Shown here in pieces: positions 43,550 to 56,690 of a DNA stretch of 64,000 bases. Position 1 is the first letter of the stretch. Every line of letters begins with the position of its first letter. This DNA comes from Paraphaeosphaeria minitans. Its lineage: Eukaryota > Ascomycota > Dothideomycetes > Pleosporales > Didymosphaeriaceae. A program made the translations under genes and the position numbers. The stretch lies in assembly GCA_015832175.1 (NCBI GenBank), contig WJXW01000001.1:186001-250000 (forward strand). Reading direction: 5' to 3'. The notes beneath the pieces were generated by a model that saw nothing but the letters and a program-made list of their open reading frames with translations, did not search any database and had not been told where the DNA came from.

Positions 43550-44181
43550 TTGCAAGCAATTGTGCTCCGATGTCGCGGTAGTTGTGCTGTGGTAGAATAG
43601 AATAGAAGCTGTGGGTGATGTTCAAGGCGAAAGGATAGCGGCTCGAAGGCGATTTGTAAGGCGCGGGGTACGAGTTGGTGGGCAAGTAAAGGTGTAACGC
43701 TGCCCTTTGCACTCGAGCACACACAGGTGAGCTGGAGACAACTAGACGCGGCCCCGCGGGCACGTGCGCGCTCTTGGCAGGGAAAGTGAGATGTGGATGA
43801 TTACGCTGCTGGTCCCTGGAGCATTCAGAGCTACCTAGACTGCAGTGGATCCATTTTCTTGTCCATTATTGGGGCTTCCAGAAATAATCAATCACAAGTG
43901 ATAGGCACCATGTTACGCGTGCTCGAAAAGTCCCTGCATTACAACACAAGTCTTATTTCTCTGACTGAATAGTCCCTCAAAGCCAGGCCCGTCTGGAAGA
44001 ATAGTACAAATGAGAATCGTTCGTCACGTTTGTGTCCTGCACACCTCTCACTGCCCAGACTGACTGCAAGCCAAACAGAAACGAACAAGAGTGCTGTCGC
44101 TAAAAATTACCGCTTCATCCATCAACATAATGCCAGATCCACGAAACGCCTCGCTCGTTGCCTGTTCCCCTGCTACGTACC
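43550..44181. other. Intergenic region
   Basis: Upstream of caf40 (CA/CT-rich) and 3' flank of kin1. No gene or RNA recognised. Confidence 0.45.
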
Positions 44182-47100
44182 TTACAGTCGCAGCTCGGAA
44201 AGTATCGTCTGCGCCATCGTCTTGTATTGCCACGTCCCTCCATCAACCTTCTTGAACTGAATGCCATGCAACTGCAAAAGAGGCACTTTGACGATAAGAA
44301 CCTCAAAGACAAGAATCATGCTCCCGCCGTAGTCATTTTGTACATGCGTCGAGGTCTCGCCTGGGGGGTACGCGCGTCCGGATCGAGGCTGGCGATCCTC
44401 CTTGTCCTCGCCACTAGCATCGGATTCATCGGTATTGGTGTAGCTGCGATCTGCCATTGAAGGTCGACCTCGTGCGGACTTTGGGGTGTGTGGCGTTTTC
44501 TGCTGTTCTCTGAACTCGTCCCGGTCGCGGTCTCGAATGAACATCCCTCCTGCAAAACTGGTCCTCCTACGATGCCCAGCACTTGAAGGAGGGTTGGGTG
44601 AGGATGATGAATCAACGCCTTTTTTGGGTTCAATGCTTGGAACGTGACGACACTTGAAACCGCCTTTAATCTCGGTGAAGGTGACACCAAGCTGGTCGAG
44701 GACACGAATGATGTCAGCTTGGATGAAAGAAAGAGGCTTGCTGCTGGTCGTTGAAACGCTGAACAAGCCCTTCAGGAACACAGGTTTGACCTCAGGGCTG
44801 CGATTCGTCTCCGGCTTGTTTTCGGCCAGTTCGGCATCAGTTTCCTCGGGAACGTTTGCTTCCCTAACCTGCTCGCGGCGTGCCCGCCGAGCTTGAATAC
44901 TTTCTCGACGAGCGTGGCCAAGACTCTTGGTTCGAGATGCTGCCGTGCGACGTGGGTTTCCAGACAAATCTTCCGAAGCCGCATCATTTGCCGGCTTCTG
45001 CTGTGTGCTGATGCTCGAACGATCAGACCCGCTGGTAGGTGGAGGGTTTCCAGGATCCTCAGAAGACCGTCCCCTACGACTCAATCTCCTACGAAGGTCG
45101 GCACCGTTCACACTAGTAGAGCGGCCGAGAGCTTTGAACTTCTTAGTGGTGCTACTGGTGCTGTTCGGGAGAGGTGGAGAAAGGAGTTCCGGCTGGTTGG
45201 CGTCGCTCGGATGCAAATGCGAGGCTGATTGGTTGTCTTTGTCTCGAGTGCGCCTAACACTGAAGCCTCTCTTAGGTACGTTAGAAGCAGGATCTCCGGG
45301 TCCAGATACGGCGACAGCTGGTGTCGGCGGTGGCTCTGTGCGATCACGGTCAGGGTTTCGGTACTTCCTAGTACTAAAGCGACGGAGGAGCCCCGCAGCG
45401 GCGCTTTCCTTCTTAGGGTGCTCTGGGGGCGGAGAGATGACTGCTGGCGAGGCATTCGGTGGCTGGTTCAGATTGAGCTTTTGCAAAGTGTCCGTGACCT
45501 CGTCTTCTCCGTGCGTTCGTGCTCTGGGCCGAGACCTGCCGCCAGTGTTCTCGCCTTGCATTTCGTACGTTGAACTGTTTGTGTAGGCAGCTTCCGGTGC
45601 GGGAAGATCTGGAATCTTCAACGGCTTCTCTCCAGGACTTTGAGGCACAGCCAATCCACCCGGGTTGGCTTCCAGCTGCTCACGGTCTCTCTTCTCTCGA
45701 ACAAGATAATAAACAGATATGAGAGGATTGTACGCATTGACGGGGTCGAGACCACGCTGAAGGTCTTCTGAAGATGACATTGGCAACTGCTCCCTGCTCG
45801 AGATTGAGTTTCGGCGCTTGTAGAAGTCGAACATTCCTCTCTTCTTCTCCATCTCCGGCGTCTGCGCTGTCGTCTTCCGGGCGGCAAGGCGCACTGCGCG
45901 GTTGTACTCGTCAGATGACAAGACTTGGATAAGCTGTGTCTTGATATACTCGGCGGAGCCGAAATCGAAACCAGTCATCCGTTCGATTATGTCATCGTCC
46001 AACGGGAGTTGTACAGGCTCGCGATGGGGCAGGTAGTTCTCGGGTGGAGTGTTGAATCCTTTCGTCAACCAGGGATGGGTCATGATTTCGGATAAGGTGA
46101 TTCGTTGAGCAGGGTCGGTTTGCAGCATCCGATGGATCAGGTTTCGACATTCTAGAGAAATCAGTATCATTCATGCATACGTAAAATGCCAGCTTACCAG
46201 TGGAAAGCCACGGAGGATAATCGACATGGCCCTTCTTAATCTTGGCATGTAGCTGTGGCATACTCTGGTCATCAAAAGGGACTTTTCCACACACTAGAAC
46301 ATAGAGGACGATTCCGAAACTCCAGATGTCGACCTCCGGGCCGGTGTACTGCTTGGCCTGCAACAGCTCTGGGGCTGCAAAATAGAGACTACCGCAGAAA
46401 GTCTTCAGCAAGCTTTTCGGTGAGAAGAGGTTGCTCAACCCAAAGTCAATGATCTTGATGTCACCAGTCTTGCTGATCAGGATGTTCTCAATCTTCAGAT
46501 CCCTGTGCACGATACTGTTTCGGTGGCAGTAATCTAGGGCACTCGCGATCTGGCGAGCGAACTTGCGAGCCTGCTTCTCCTTGAGGCGGCCGTGCGAGAT
46601 GATGTAGTCCAGCATCTGTCCGCCATTTACGTATTCGAACAGCATGTACCAATGGTAGTTTGTCCGAACGACATCGCGCATGCCGCAAATGTAAGGGTGG
46701 TTCAGTAGGCTGACGATAGCAGCCTCACGTGCTGTCCTCACTTCCTTCGAATGGTCGGCGCGCTCGCGGTCGGCTTGGCTGCTGTGCTGATCTGTCGACT
46801 GCCTGGGTACGATCTTCACAGCGACCTGCGACAATTAGCAACTTATCCTACCGATGTGATAGCCCGCCTAACACCACATCAGGCAGACATAATCCAACGT
46901 ACCGATTCTCCAGACTCAGCCTGCTTCGCGAGCTTGACTTTGCCCATGCTGCCTGCTCCAATCGTCTTCCCCAGAATCCATTGTCCGGTGTTGGGCGCAC
47001 TGATGCTCGTTCGGCGCCTGGGTTGGGGAGCCTGATTCCCAGACCTCGAAGCATCAGTGGCTACGCCGTTGATGGGCATGGCAGAAGCTGCGGATGCGTC

Positions 47101-47418
47101 CGACGCATAGCGTTGATGACCTCTCCTTATAGAATCGGCGCGCGTTGGTGTCGGGGCTGCCCTGTCCCTCGACTCGCTGCGGCGGGTAGTTGGACCGTTG
47201 GCCAGGTTGGACTGCTCAAAGTCACGACGGCCGAGGTTGACGAGGTTGGGCTGGGGCGGGGGGCGCGGGAGCGAATGCGGCACGGGGTGACCACTCGGGC
47301 GTGTGGTCGTCGACTGCGAGCGATGCGGGCGGTCCGAGGGGCTGTTCGCTGGTTGAGGACGGCGGGTAGAGGACTGGGAGCGCACCACGGCGGGCGACGA
47401 AGGTGCCGCCGCTGACAT
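44182..47418 (-). CDS. Kin1/MARK-type Ser/Thr protein kinase
   Basis: Polarity and growth kinase of the Kin1/Kin2/PAR-1 family. Three exons: 47418-46903, 46825-46198 and 46151-44182; introns 77 and 46 bp; 1,037 aa. Kinase domain about 148-435: glycine loop [19 protein letters not shown]-type Lys about 176 (VAVKIVPR), HRDLK with catalytic Asp about 281, DFGLSNLFS, activation loop [15 protein letters not shown], and HPWLTKGF near the end. A long basic Ser-rich middle follows, then a C-terminal KA1 domain ([29 protein letters not shown] ... [36 protein letters not shown]) that binds anionic lipids and restrains the kinase. Expected at the cell cortex, growing tips or septa. Confidence 0.95.
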
Positions 47419-48902
47419 CGCTGTTGACTAGGCTGGTGCGCAGGGAGCAGCGGGAGGTCAGGTTGCAATTTCGCGCGCTGAGCGCCGGGTATATGGCGAG
47501 GGGCAGCCAAAGGACAGCGTATCGACTGCTCAAAAGGTGCGACAGGTGTGATCGAAGCGTGGAAGAGCTCCAGGACCTGCGCGTTCGCTGCCGGTAGCCT
47601 TGGCACCGCGACTGAGTTGGCCGAGTTCGAGGGGGCAGGGCACTCAGATGCGCTGCTGCATGACGGCAGGGAGCCTCTTAGGCAACGCCAGCAGAGCTTC
47701 GGTCGGTGGCAGCAAGTCAGCAACGGTGGGTGTGCAGAGTGCGAAGCAGAAGCAGAAGCAGAAGCAGGAGAAGAGGCCAGATGCGATTGTTGGGTTTCAT
47801 ACGAGATGACAACAGCGGCCGCTTCCCTCGCTGACTACCTACCAAGCCGATGGCGCCTCTAGCCAGCCGCTCCCTTCAGTACACAGTACAACTAACTAGA
47901 CTTGTTATACGAGTCTCTCTGGAGGGATCCCAATCTGTGCCCTGATGCCAACATGAAGACGCGCAGCTGTCAGGTTGTTTGCACGCCCATTCTCTGCCCC
48001 AGCCTGCAAGTTGTCTGCCCAGTGGCTGCTGTGCTTCCAGTGCATGCAGCGACTCGCACGTTGGGGTCTCCGCACTTGGGAGCGCAACCCGGTTGCTGCA
48101 AGTCGCTATCAGGCTAATCCAGGTACGGCGTCCGGGAAATTGGCATACATCATCGAGGCCAATAGATAGATAATAATAATAATAAGCCTACAAACCTGCG
48201 CGTCTTTCTGCGAGACGCGTCGGCCGCACTGTGAGGTTTTCAGCTTCGACTCTTAGTGTGTCACTGCTAAAGAGCTCGTGCTAGTCTTGCATGTGCAACC
48301 ATGCGTGTCCGTTCATTTCCTAGTCTGTCGCTGATTCGGAAACCTGAATAAATAAATCTGGGGTGATCGGCGTGATCAGATCGCCATACCATGGTCATGT
48401 GCTTTGAGCAATTGCAGCGACGGCATTCGATATCATCGTCGTGTGTTTGAGCAATTCCAACGACGGCATTTAATATTATCGTCGTGTGCTTTGAGTAATT
48501 CCAACGACGTGCATTCATATCATCGTCATGTGCTTCGAGCAAAAGGTTCCAACGACGCGATACCATTGTCATGTGCTTTAAGTAATTCCAATAACCGCAT
48601 TCGATATCGTCATGTGCTTTAAGCAATTCTAACAACAGCATTTAATGTCGTCGTCATGTGCTTTAAGCAATTCTAACTACAGCATTTAATATCATCGTCA
48701 TGTGCTTGAGTAATTCCCACAACTATCATCGCTTGACCATCTCCATTTTCTCAACTACGGTTCGCTTACGTACCGCCTCCGCGACACATCATGCCAAGCC
48801 AATGAGTTGAACTGCATATCAGCAAGACCCCAATACGCCAGGTCTGCGACATGATCGTGCCATAGACCACCGTCTCTCCATTCACGACTCCTCGTAGCCG
48901 CC
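47419..48902. other. Divergent intergenic region kin1 / G-patch gene
   Basis: Contains a GCAGAA repeat (47,745-47,773), a short TAA repeat (48,170-48,183) and a degenerate tandem repeat (listed separately). No gene supported. Confidence 0.5.
48390..48720. repeat. Degenerate tandem repeat, about 8 units of 38-48 bp
   Basis: Each unit contains CATTYRATATCATCGTCATGT (or close) followed by GCTTTRAGCAATTCYAACRAC. Units differ by substitutions and small indels, so this is an old array. The minus strand is open through it and would translate to a repetitive peptide, but with no gene context. Confidence 0.85.
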
Positions 48903-51077
48903 ATGTCCTACAAACGCCCGCGGGCGATTTCGCCTTCCGGCGCCCAAAAGCGCCCTCGTGGTGCAGGAGCAGCCTCAACCACCATTACATTAGGCACCGA
49001 GCTGCCTCCGGACGAAGATAGCGACGACGGAACCTTTGTACCAGTGTGGAAGCAGACCGTGACCGACGAGCGCGGCCGCAGACGGCTGCACGGTGCATTC
49101 ACCGGTGGCTTCAGTGCAGGGTAAGCTACAGAGCCATTCTGGCCACGAACGCTTGACTTCTTGACTCTGCTAAGATACTTCAACACAGTTGGATCTAAAG
49201 AAGGATGGGCCCCCAAAACCTTTGTCTCCTCGCGATCGAACCGCAACAAGGATACCACCCAACGTGCCGAGGACTTCATGGACGAGGAGGATAAAGCTGC
49301 AGCTGCGGAATCACGAGAGCTTGAGACAGCGCAGTCCTTCGCCACGATTGGACGCGTTGGAGGTAGCCAGAACGATGCTCTGTTCGGCCTCTTTGTGACG
49401 GAGGAGGAGACAATGGGTGTGAAGATTGCTCAGAAGATGGGTTGGCGCCGAGATCAAGGTGTAGGCCGAAAGGTTTGCAGGCCTGCTCGCTTGGATGACG
49501 CCGCGGGAGCAACAGCTCATACCTTTGCACCCAAAGACTCTCGCATCATGTCTGCTGCTAAGGAAGAGGTCAATCGCAAGGGCCTAGGGTACCGGTCGGA
49601 GGCACGTCTTGGAGCGACAGAAGAAAAGGAGCCCGAGGACCGACCGATGCTCGCACTGCCATGGCTGGAAGGGCCATCCAAGACGAAAGCGCCTAAGAGG
49701 GCTGCACCAAAGAAGTCCTCATTTGGAGTCGGGGTCCTCAACGACACGGGCTCCGACGATGAGGACCCGTATGAGCTCGGACCCAGGATCAAGTTCAACA
49801 AGTCCCTGGGAAAGGACAAGAAGCCGAAGAAACCAAGCAAGCTCGCCAAGGCTGGAGTAGAGGGGATTGTGTTCAAGCCGAAGAAAGCGTCTGGAGAGTC
49901 ATCCGCACGCCCCCAGCTCTCATACGATGGCAAGCCTCCTCTGCCGGGCTTTGTCTTGGCCACACAAATTATCGACTTGACAAGCAAGAAGAGATACCCG
50001 CCGCCTAAGGTACCCTCTGGGTGGAAAGCTTCCAAATCCACCACTGAGCCCGCCCACGCCAAAAGCCATCAGTCTGTTTCAGATGCTGCAAAGTCTTCTA
50101 CACTGGACGCGAGAGCTCGAGCATCCCTCTTAGGCGAGAAGCTACTCTCTGGCAAATCCGTGTTTGACTTCATTCCAAAGGACGTCCGAGATCGTCTTGC
50201 AACCATGACCGGCAAGGTCAATCTCCCTCAAGGACGAGGAGAAGGTGCTCCTGAGGGCTATGAAGACCCCAACAGCACGAAACCAAAAGACCTGTGGACG
50301 TTCGTCCCCATCCTTGACAAGGGTACCGCAGCTGCCGCTCTGGCTAAAGGCGCGACTGGCTGGATGCCCTACGCAGAAGACCCTAACAAAAGAGCCCGCT
50401 ACGTCAGCTTCCTCGAACTCCGCGCCGGGCTCAAAGCAGACCTCCCAGAGCGCGCCGGGCAAACATCCGTGTCCAACTGGGCCAAGGAGCTCCAGGAATT
50501 CGCCCACGCCGCGGAGGTCTTTAAGCCCACGACCGGCCTCATGGCATCGCGCTTCATATCCTCGACAGCGACCAGCCTCCCCGGCAGCGGAAGCTCTACG
50601 CCCAACGAGAACCTTGTCCGCAGACCGGCAGCCAGGCCGCAAGACCCCGCAGAGCAGGCCGCTAAGCTGGGCATGTACGGCCCCATGACGCGCAGCACTT
50701 TCCCGTTCTACCCCTCGCGGCTCCTCTGCAAGCGTTTCAACGTCAGACCTCCGCCAGACCCGCCTTCTGCTGATACAAACGTGGACGGTGCCGCATTCGG
50801 AGGCAGGACCGAGGAAGCTGTGTCGAAGTCTGCTATGGATAAGATGGTGCACGAAGTGCTGTCGCAGGGGGCTCCGGCGCTGCAGAGGCCTGCGTGGGTG
50901 GGTGCGCCGCCGGAGCAGCCTGTGGAGGTTTCCGAGGCGTCTCCAATAGTACCGGGAGGAGAACATGCGAATGTGGACGTGGAGAAGAACGATGCTTTGA
51001 CGCAGGAGCGGGCGCCGGAAGATGTCTTCAAAGCCATTTTCGGCGATGATGATGATGACGACGACGATGACGCATGA
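48903..51077 (+). CDS. G-patch domain protein, GPATCH1 type
   Basis: Probable spliceosome-associated factor acting with a DEAH-box helicase (from the human GPATCH1 family). Two exons, 48903-49120 and 49175-51077; a 54-bp intron splits the Gly of [15 protein letters not shown]; 706 aa. The N-terminal block ([44 protein letters not shown]) is the GPATCH1/DUF1604 signature. A G-patch follows at about 150-190 ([18 protein letters not shown]). Further conserved blocks are [26 protein letters not shown] and [20 protein letters not shown]. The protein ends in a run of nine aspartates. The C-terminal SURP-like region of other members is not obvious here. Confidence 0.92.
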
Positions 51078-51846
51078 GCGTCGTATATTGAGGGGGTAGA
51101 AGAATAGCATTTCTGTCCAACAAGATGTATCCTACAGTACAGACTCCTAGTTTTCAGAGCTTGACATGAGAAAGAAAAAAAAACTTTCTACAGGATCGGA
51201 TGCGCACCCACCGTGATATTGTTGAGAGTGCGTCGCATGCCCGCAAACCATGTCACCTAATGTCAAGCACCACATACCTACCTACCGATGTGAGGTAGGT
51301 AGACGAGGGAACTCCTTGTCCACGGCAACGAGTACGTATCGAAACCTTCAACGAAACCATCAAATACTACAATCCACTTCATTATGTTGTGATGAGATAT
51401 ACTGTGAACTATGATAGGTCCGGCTGCCCCTCGCCCCGCCCAAGAAAAACATAATACCTACACGTACAAACTCGCTCCCATTCACCCCCACAAGCCACGC
51501 ATGCGAAACCAGCTAACCGCCAACCCGCCCCTCCCCTGTCGCCGGAATTTCCCCCAAGAAAATAAGATTGCAGCAGGGAAGGAGAACCCCAAAGGAAGAG
51601 AGACAAAACGCCATTCCCATGCCCAGACCCAGGCTGATGCCCTCAATCTGACCCACCACCCGGAGAACCACAAAAGCAGGAAGGAAAATTTGTCTTCGCA
51701 GAACGCCGGTGCGGAGGTGAATTAACAAAAAAAAAACGAAAGGAAAGTAAACCAAGCAACCAACCACCCAACCAGAAGCAAACGCCATGCAACGGACCCG
51801 TCCAAGGAAGAGCCTCCTCCTCTTCTATATCACTGGAAGGGATGCT
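51078..51846. other. Convergent intergenic region
   Basis: 3' flanks of the G-patch gene and of kcs1. It contains A-runs, a small inverted repeat made of (TAGG)n (51,278-51,302), and nothing gene-like. Confidence 0.5.
51278..51302. repeat. Inverted repeat made of CTACC/GGTAG units
   Basis: Nine-bp arms CTACCTACC and GGTAGGTAG flank the 7-bp loop GATGTGA. Two short tracts of the dispersed TAGG motif lie head to head and could form a hairpin. Confidence 0.85.
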
Positions 51847-54800
51847 TCAAAAACTGACGTACCCCGTATCGTGATTCACCGCCTCATCCAGCCACCCTGG
51901 ACCACTCACGCCCATCCCCGGGCCATCGTGGTGATCATCCCTCGCCATGCCCTCCCCTTCACCTCTCTCTACCCAATCCTTCTCATTCACATCGCGCCAG
52001 ATGCGCTGGAAGTAGAGGCGAAGCGACCGTAGTCCGCGGAGGTAACCTCTGTCCACGCCTTCCGGGTCGTGAGGCGGGCAGGGCACAGTGTCAGGCAGCG
52101 AGTCCTCGGCAGTAACGCAATTCGCAAAGTCCACAATCTTAAGCTTGATGTCTGATGTGGATCTTGAAGAGGGAATGGATGTTGGCGCAGGATGTGGGGA
52201 GATTGCTGTGACATCCTCGTTGCTGGAGCTCGAGAGACCGTTGGGAAGCGATGGTGGCCCCTTTTCCTTCTGCTCGCCATCGCCACGGTCGTAGAGCATG
52301 AGCAAACTACTCGCGTAGAAGCGATAGCCGGGCAGGCCGCGTATGATCCTCTCCAAGGCGCTGATCTTTTCCAGAATGATTGGAATTTGTTTCAGGGCCG
52401 CTTTGTGACCGCTGCCGTCCCAGAAGAAATGCTTGAGAGCATCCTGGAATTCTTTGCCGGCCTTCAGATCGCGGCCGTAGTATTTGTCCTCAAAAATGTA
52501 GCTCTGGGTTTTGACATTCCATATTTGCATGCCACAGACGCGGACACCCAGCTCTCGACTAGTGGTCATCTGGCATTTGCGTCGTTGTGAACGTTGCTTC
52601 TTCTCATCGGCTTCGATACCGTACTGTCGCGTCCCCATCTTCAAATCCAAAACACACGGCCTCGACATACCGGCAGTGAGGTCTTCGAGCAGCAAGAAAT
52701 GTTGGACGCGCTCGTCAGGCTGCTGCTGGGCTGCCTTGGGATTTGCGGGGGGGTCTTCCAGAGCAGGTGGAGTCTTTTCCTTCAATACTGGGGCTGGTAA
52801 CATCGTGGCTTCCGGGACAGTGCCCTGGTGTGCCGAGGTATCACCAATGTGCATCTGCTCGTACTTTGCCTTGGCTTGTTGCAACCGAGCATCTTCGTCC
52901 ATGGCGAAAACCTCCTCTTCCCCATCGCCGCCATATCCGTCTTCTTCATAGTACTCCAGAGGTGCTCTGTGATTCGAGTCCACGCCGCACGGTCTACGTG
53001 TGAGGCCGCCGCCCGAATGGCGACGGCGGAAGTTTGTTGGTGTCGGGGGTGTCTCAAGTGAATCATGCGAAGGATAAGGGGAGTCACGGGGCAGACTGCC
53101 ACTAGCCGGTCTTGCCATGTGGCGGTAGGCTTCTGCTTTGAGAACCTGCTTACGGGTCGACTCTTCATGCATAGAAATCTCCGAGATATCTGCGCTGTTC
53201 CTGCGCAGTGAAGGCACCGAGTTCATTATAGCGTGTGGATCTACTCTTGCTCGATGAGGCAGACTGTTGTGATGATGATGGCGTTGTCGGTGATGGATTG
53301 GGGGCGGCGCAAACACTTGCCGCAAAACCTCTTCTTGCAGTTTTCGATTGATGGTGGTGACGCCCCAGCTGCTCTGCTGCCGTAGAGGAGGGCGGTTGGG
53401 AGGATCGTCCACCGCCGAGAAGCCAATGTCGCTTTGGTTTCTTCGGTGGTACTGCGAATACGAGCTGCCGATCCATGGATCAGGTGTTGCGGAGCGACGT
53501 GGTGGCAAGCGGAAAAGGTTCTCAGGGATGATGTGACGATTGTTTTCGAATACAACCTGAGGAACTGCTGTGGTTTGCTGGGAGTGACTGACAATCCTAG
53601 GTTGATCCTCCTTTGGCTTGACATGGCCGTGCTCTTCCGAGTCCTGCTTCGCTGACCCATCGGTGATCATATGAGCGATCGCATCCTCTTTTGTCTTGTC
53701 TTTGGTCTTCTTGCGTTTCGGCGCTTTGCGATATGTGACGTTGAGAACACCAATGTACCTGAATTTGGCAGCACCACGTTAGCAAAATGATCTGAAGACA
53801 CGGGTACTCAAAATGGGCGCGGAGAAAGCTTGCTGAGGTCTCAGCTACAAACAACTCAGAAGTTGGTAATCATCGTACCTTGGAAGAAAGTCCAACAGCT
53901 CCGGATGCTGGCGTTCAACCGTCTCATAAAATTCGTTTTCTCGGTTGTTCAGTTGCTTACACACTGCTCGCCGTGAGAAGCGATATACCGTCGTGTGACC
54001 GCCAACTTGGTGGTTAAACGGTTTCAGCTCGACCGCGCCGAGCGGCGCAGGCGGCTGTGCGGGTGCAACGGGCTCTTGTTTGTGCTTACGCGGTGTTGCG
54101 GTGGGAGTGGTGCCTAGGTCATCAGTCGCACTGGAATCATAGTCCTTGAGTGAATGAGACGATTCCGCTAGCGAATCGTACTCGGACTCAGCCGAGGTGG
54201 TCGCGTCAGTAGTTGCAGAAGCCAGCGAGGTACTGACATCCTGCCGTGGGGAAGAAGTCGTTGGGATGTCACCATGCAGGCATTCATTTGTATCTTGTGA
54301 CTGTAAAGAGATTTCTACCTCTTGGGGGGTCTTTACAGCCTCCTCCTTGGCCCCTCCCGTCGGCCCTTTGCCTGCATTGGCAGTGCTTAGCCTCCGAACG
54401 GAATTTGCTTCCGCTTTCCGACCCTCTTCTTCTTGTGGAATAGGTTCAGAGGACTTCAGTTGACGATGAGGAAAGTAAAGAGCTGATGAAATGTGTTCTT
54501 TCTCGGACTCATCTTCGTCTGAACCAGGAGAGCGGTCCGGGCTTCCTTCGGGCGATGTCTGGAAATAATCCGAAGACTCTCGCGGGTGAGGTGTACGAGC
54601 TTTGGCCATGTGAGAATGTAGCTTTTCAGCTGCAGCCGTGGGAAGACTTTTCGAGAATGATGAGCCACGCGGACCACCCGGGGTAAGGTTGTGGAAGTTT
54701 CTGATCTCTTCAAGCAGCCGCGGGGGTAGCTCTTGCGCCTGTCCTGCTCCGTCGACGCTGAACTGTATGCTTCCATCGTCGTGGCTATCATAGGTGGTAG

Positions 54801-55818
54801 AGTCGAAGTATGCCTTTGCAGGTTCATTGTAAGGCGATTGAGCTGCAGACGAGGCGCGGGACGCTCTCTGGATCTGCTCTGTCAATGCGCTAGCAGATGT
54901 TCGGGCAACATTCTCCTCTTGGATGGTTGGAGGGAGCTTCTCAACCGGACGGCGATCCTTTCCGCGACCCTCGCGCTTCTTCTGCTCCTCTGCAGCATCG
55001 TTTTCTTTGAAGACTCGCAAGTAGTGGCTCGCTTTTCGACTCCGTGCAGCTGCGGGCACTTCTGTCTTTGCTAACGTAGCTTCAATTTTCTTCTCGACGT
55101 GACCCTCCTTTCTGTGCACATGTCCTCCATGGGGTTGGTAGGGTTCGACATTGCCAGCACGCCACATTCGGTTCTTCAACCGCTCCGCAGTGTATCCCGG
55201 CTCGGCAAGCGCGTCGTCCAACGAGGCCGTGGTCTGGACAGCTCCGGGCGGGGTGGCAGGCCGATGCACGGGTGAATCGACCGGACTCATGAAAGGGGGT
55301 GGGCTCTCGCCCGTGCCGTCGGAAGGCATGCCTGGTCTATGTTTCTTGCTCGAATTGAAGCGTGCGGAAAGCAGGCTCTGGTGCTCTTCCAGGGTAGATG
55401 ATTTCTGGTAGGGTTGGTGGTGGCGGGGGGTGGGAGCAGCTGTCAATGTTGGGGGTGGCGGTACATTGGCTGGCGTGTTTGAAAGGCCGTCGTCAGGGCC
55501 ATTGTGGTTCGCGTGTGCTGTGCGGGCGAGGGTGCGTGGAGAGGGTGCGGGGCTGTCGGATGGCAGGTACGTGGTAGCGAAGATGCTGTCGCGTTCCGAC
55601 AGCTGGGGCTGATCGATGGATGGGGTCCACAGGTGGTTTAGGTCCAGGGGCGCTGTTTTGGAACGCCCCGTCTGGGCGAGGCTCTTGGGGGTGACCTCGT
55701 CGCGGGTAGGCGAAGAGCGCGTTGGGTGTTCATGGCGGCCTGGGGTCTGCGGCGCATTTGACCTCACCGATGTGGGGGGTGAGGTACCATGTCTCGGTGC
55801 GGGCAAGGGCGGTGACAT
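51847..55818 (-). CDS. Inositol hexakisphosphate kinase (Kcs1 family)
   Basis: Makes inositol pyrophosphates (5-InsP7) that signal phosphate status. Two exons, 55818-53879 and 53758-51847, with a 120-bp intron in phase 2; 1,283 aa. The first 600 residues are disordered. The catalytic fold starts with [20 protein letters not shown] and [19 protein letters not shown] (ATP-binding Lys), continues through [16 protein letters not shown] across the splice, then a long insert (about 690-995). The family signature [14 protein letters not shown] (P-x3-D-x-K-x-G) is at about 1013. Later motifs are [24 protein letters not shown] and [11 protein letters not shown], the metal-binding part. The stop at 51847 overlaps a perfect donor (GTACGTCAG), so a further short exon is possible. 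ATG 55818 is the first in frame after a non-ATG open stretch. Confidence 0.93.
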
Positions 55819-56518
55819 GGAGACGACATTGGTCAAGCCGGTGCGCGGGCAGGGAGACTGGTGCGTGGTGGAATGTTTGGTAGATAAGGTGCGAGGCTTG
55901 GGCTGGGAAGCGGAGGCCAGCAAAGCCGTCGTTGGGAGGCGCTGACTGGACGGGGGCTGAGGGAGGGCCCGAGGGCGTGTGGGAGCCGTCGTGAACGAAC
56001 CGACTCGGGACGGCGGTGCGCTGTCGACTGCAGACTCCAGAGGAGGGCCGGCGACTCAGCGTGCGACTGCGGATGATGGCCGGCGTGCGACTGCGGAGGG
56101 ATGGCCAGCGAGCGGCAGTGCGTGCGAAGCCCACGTTCCGAATCTGTGGACAAGCACAAGCCAAGGCCTCGCAGCGGTGGCGGTGGCGGCTGAGATTGCG
56201 CCAAGCGAACCGAGTCGATGACGTCTGCTGTCGCCCGGACTGGTGTACGCAGTGACGAGGACAGCGGTGGTCGCAGAAGGGCAGAGTGGTTTGTTTCTCA
56301 TCAGCGTGCACTGTTTGAGTGGGGTTTGTTGTTGCGGTCCGGATATCTTTTTCATTATCATCGTCTACCTAGCCACTGTGCGCCCAGGGAAGCCAGTGAT
56401 GTGCTCTTGCCAAGCGTGTTCTGTGAAGAAGGTGCGTCCGTGCGCGTGAGTACCTAGGTAGGTAGGCACAGGCACATCGTACTTGCCGTCTACGCGACGC
56501 GCCCGGGCCCACGTGAAT

Positions 56519-56690
56519 TGTTCCTGTCTGATGGACTATCTATCGAGACTACATGGCTGTTACTGTCCGATGAACTAACCACCAGGCCCACATGCATTGT
56601 ACCTGTCCGACGAACTAATCATTGAGCCCACATGCATTGTACCTGTCCGATAACGAACCATCGAGCCCACATGAATCGTTCCTGTCGAGC
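56519..56690. repeat. 40-bp tandem repeat, 4-5 copies
   Basis: Units of about 40 bp contain ACCTGTCCGAYGAACTAA and GAGCCCACATGCATTG; the central units are nearly identical. A lone copy of the joint (CATGAATTGTTCCTGTCTGA) recurs at 57,041-57,066. Confidence 0.85.

Noticed and set aside
48267..48641. Minus-strand frame through the 40-bp tandem repeat
   Set aside because: Repetitive translation with unequal unit lengths; no promoter, splice site or conserved motif.
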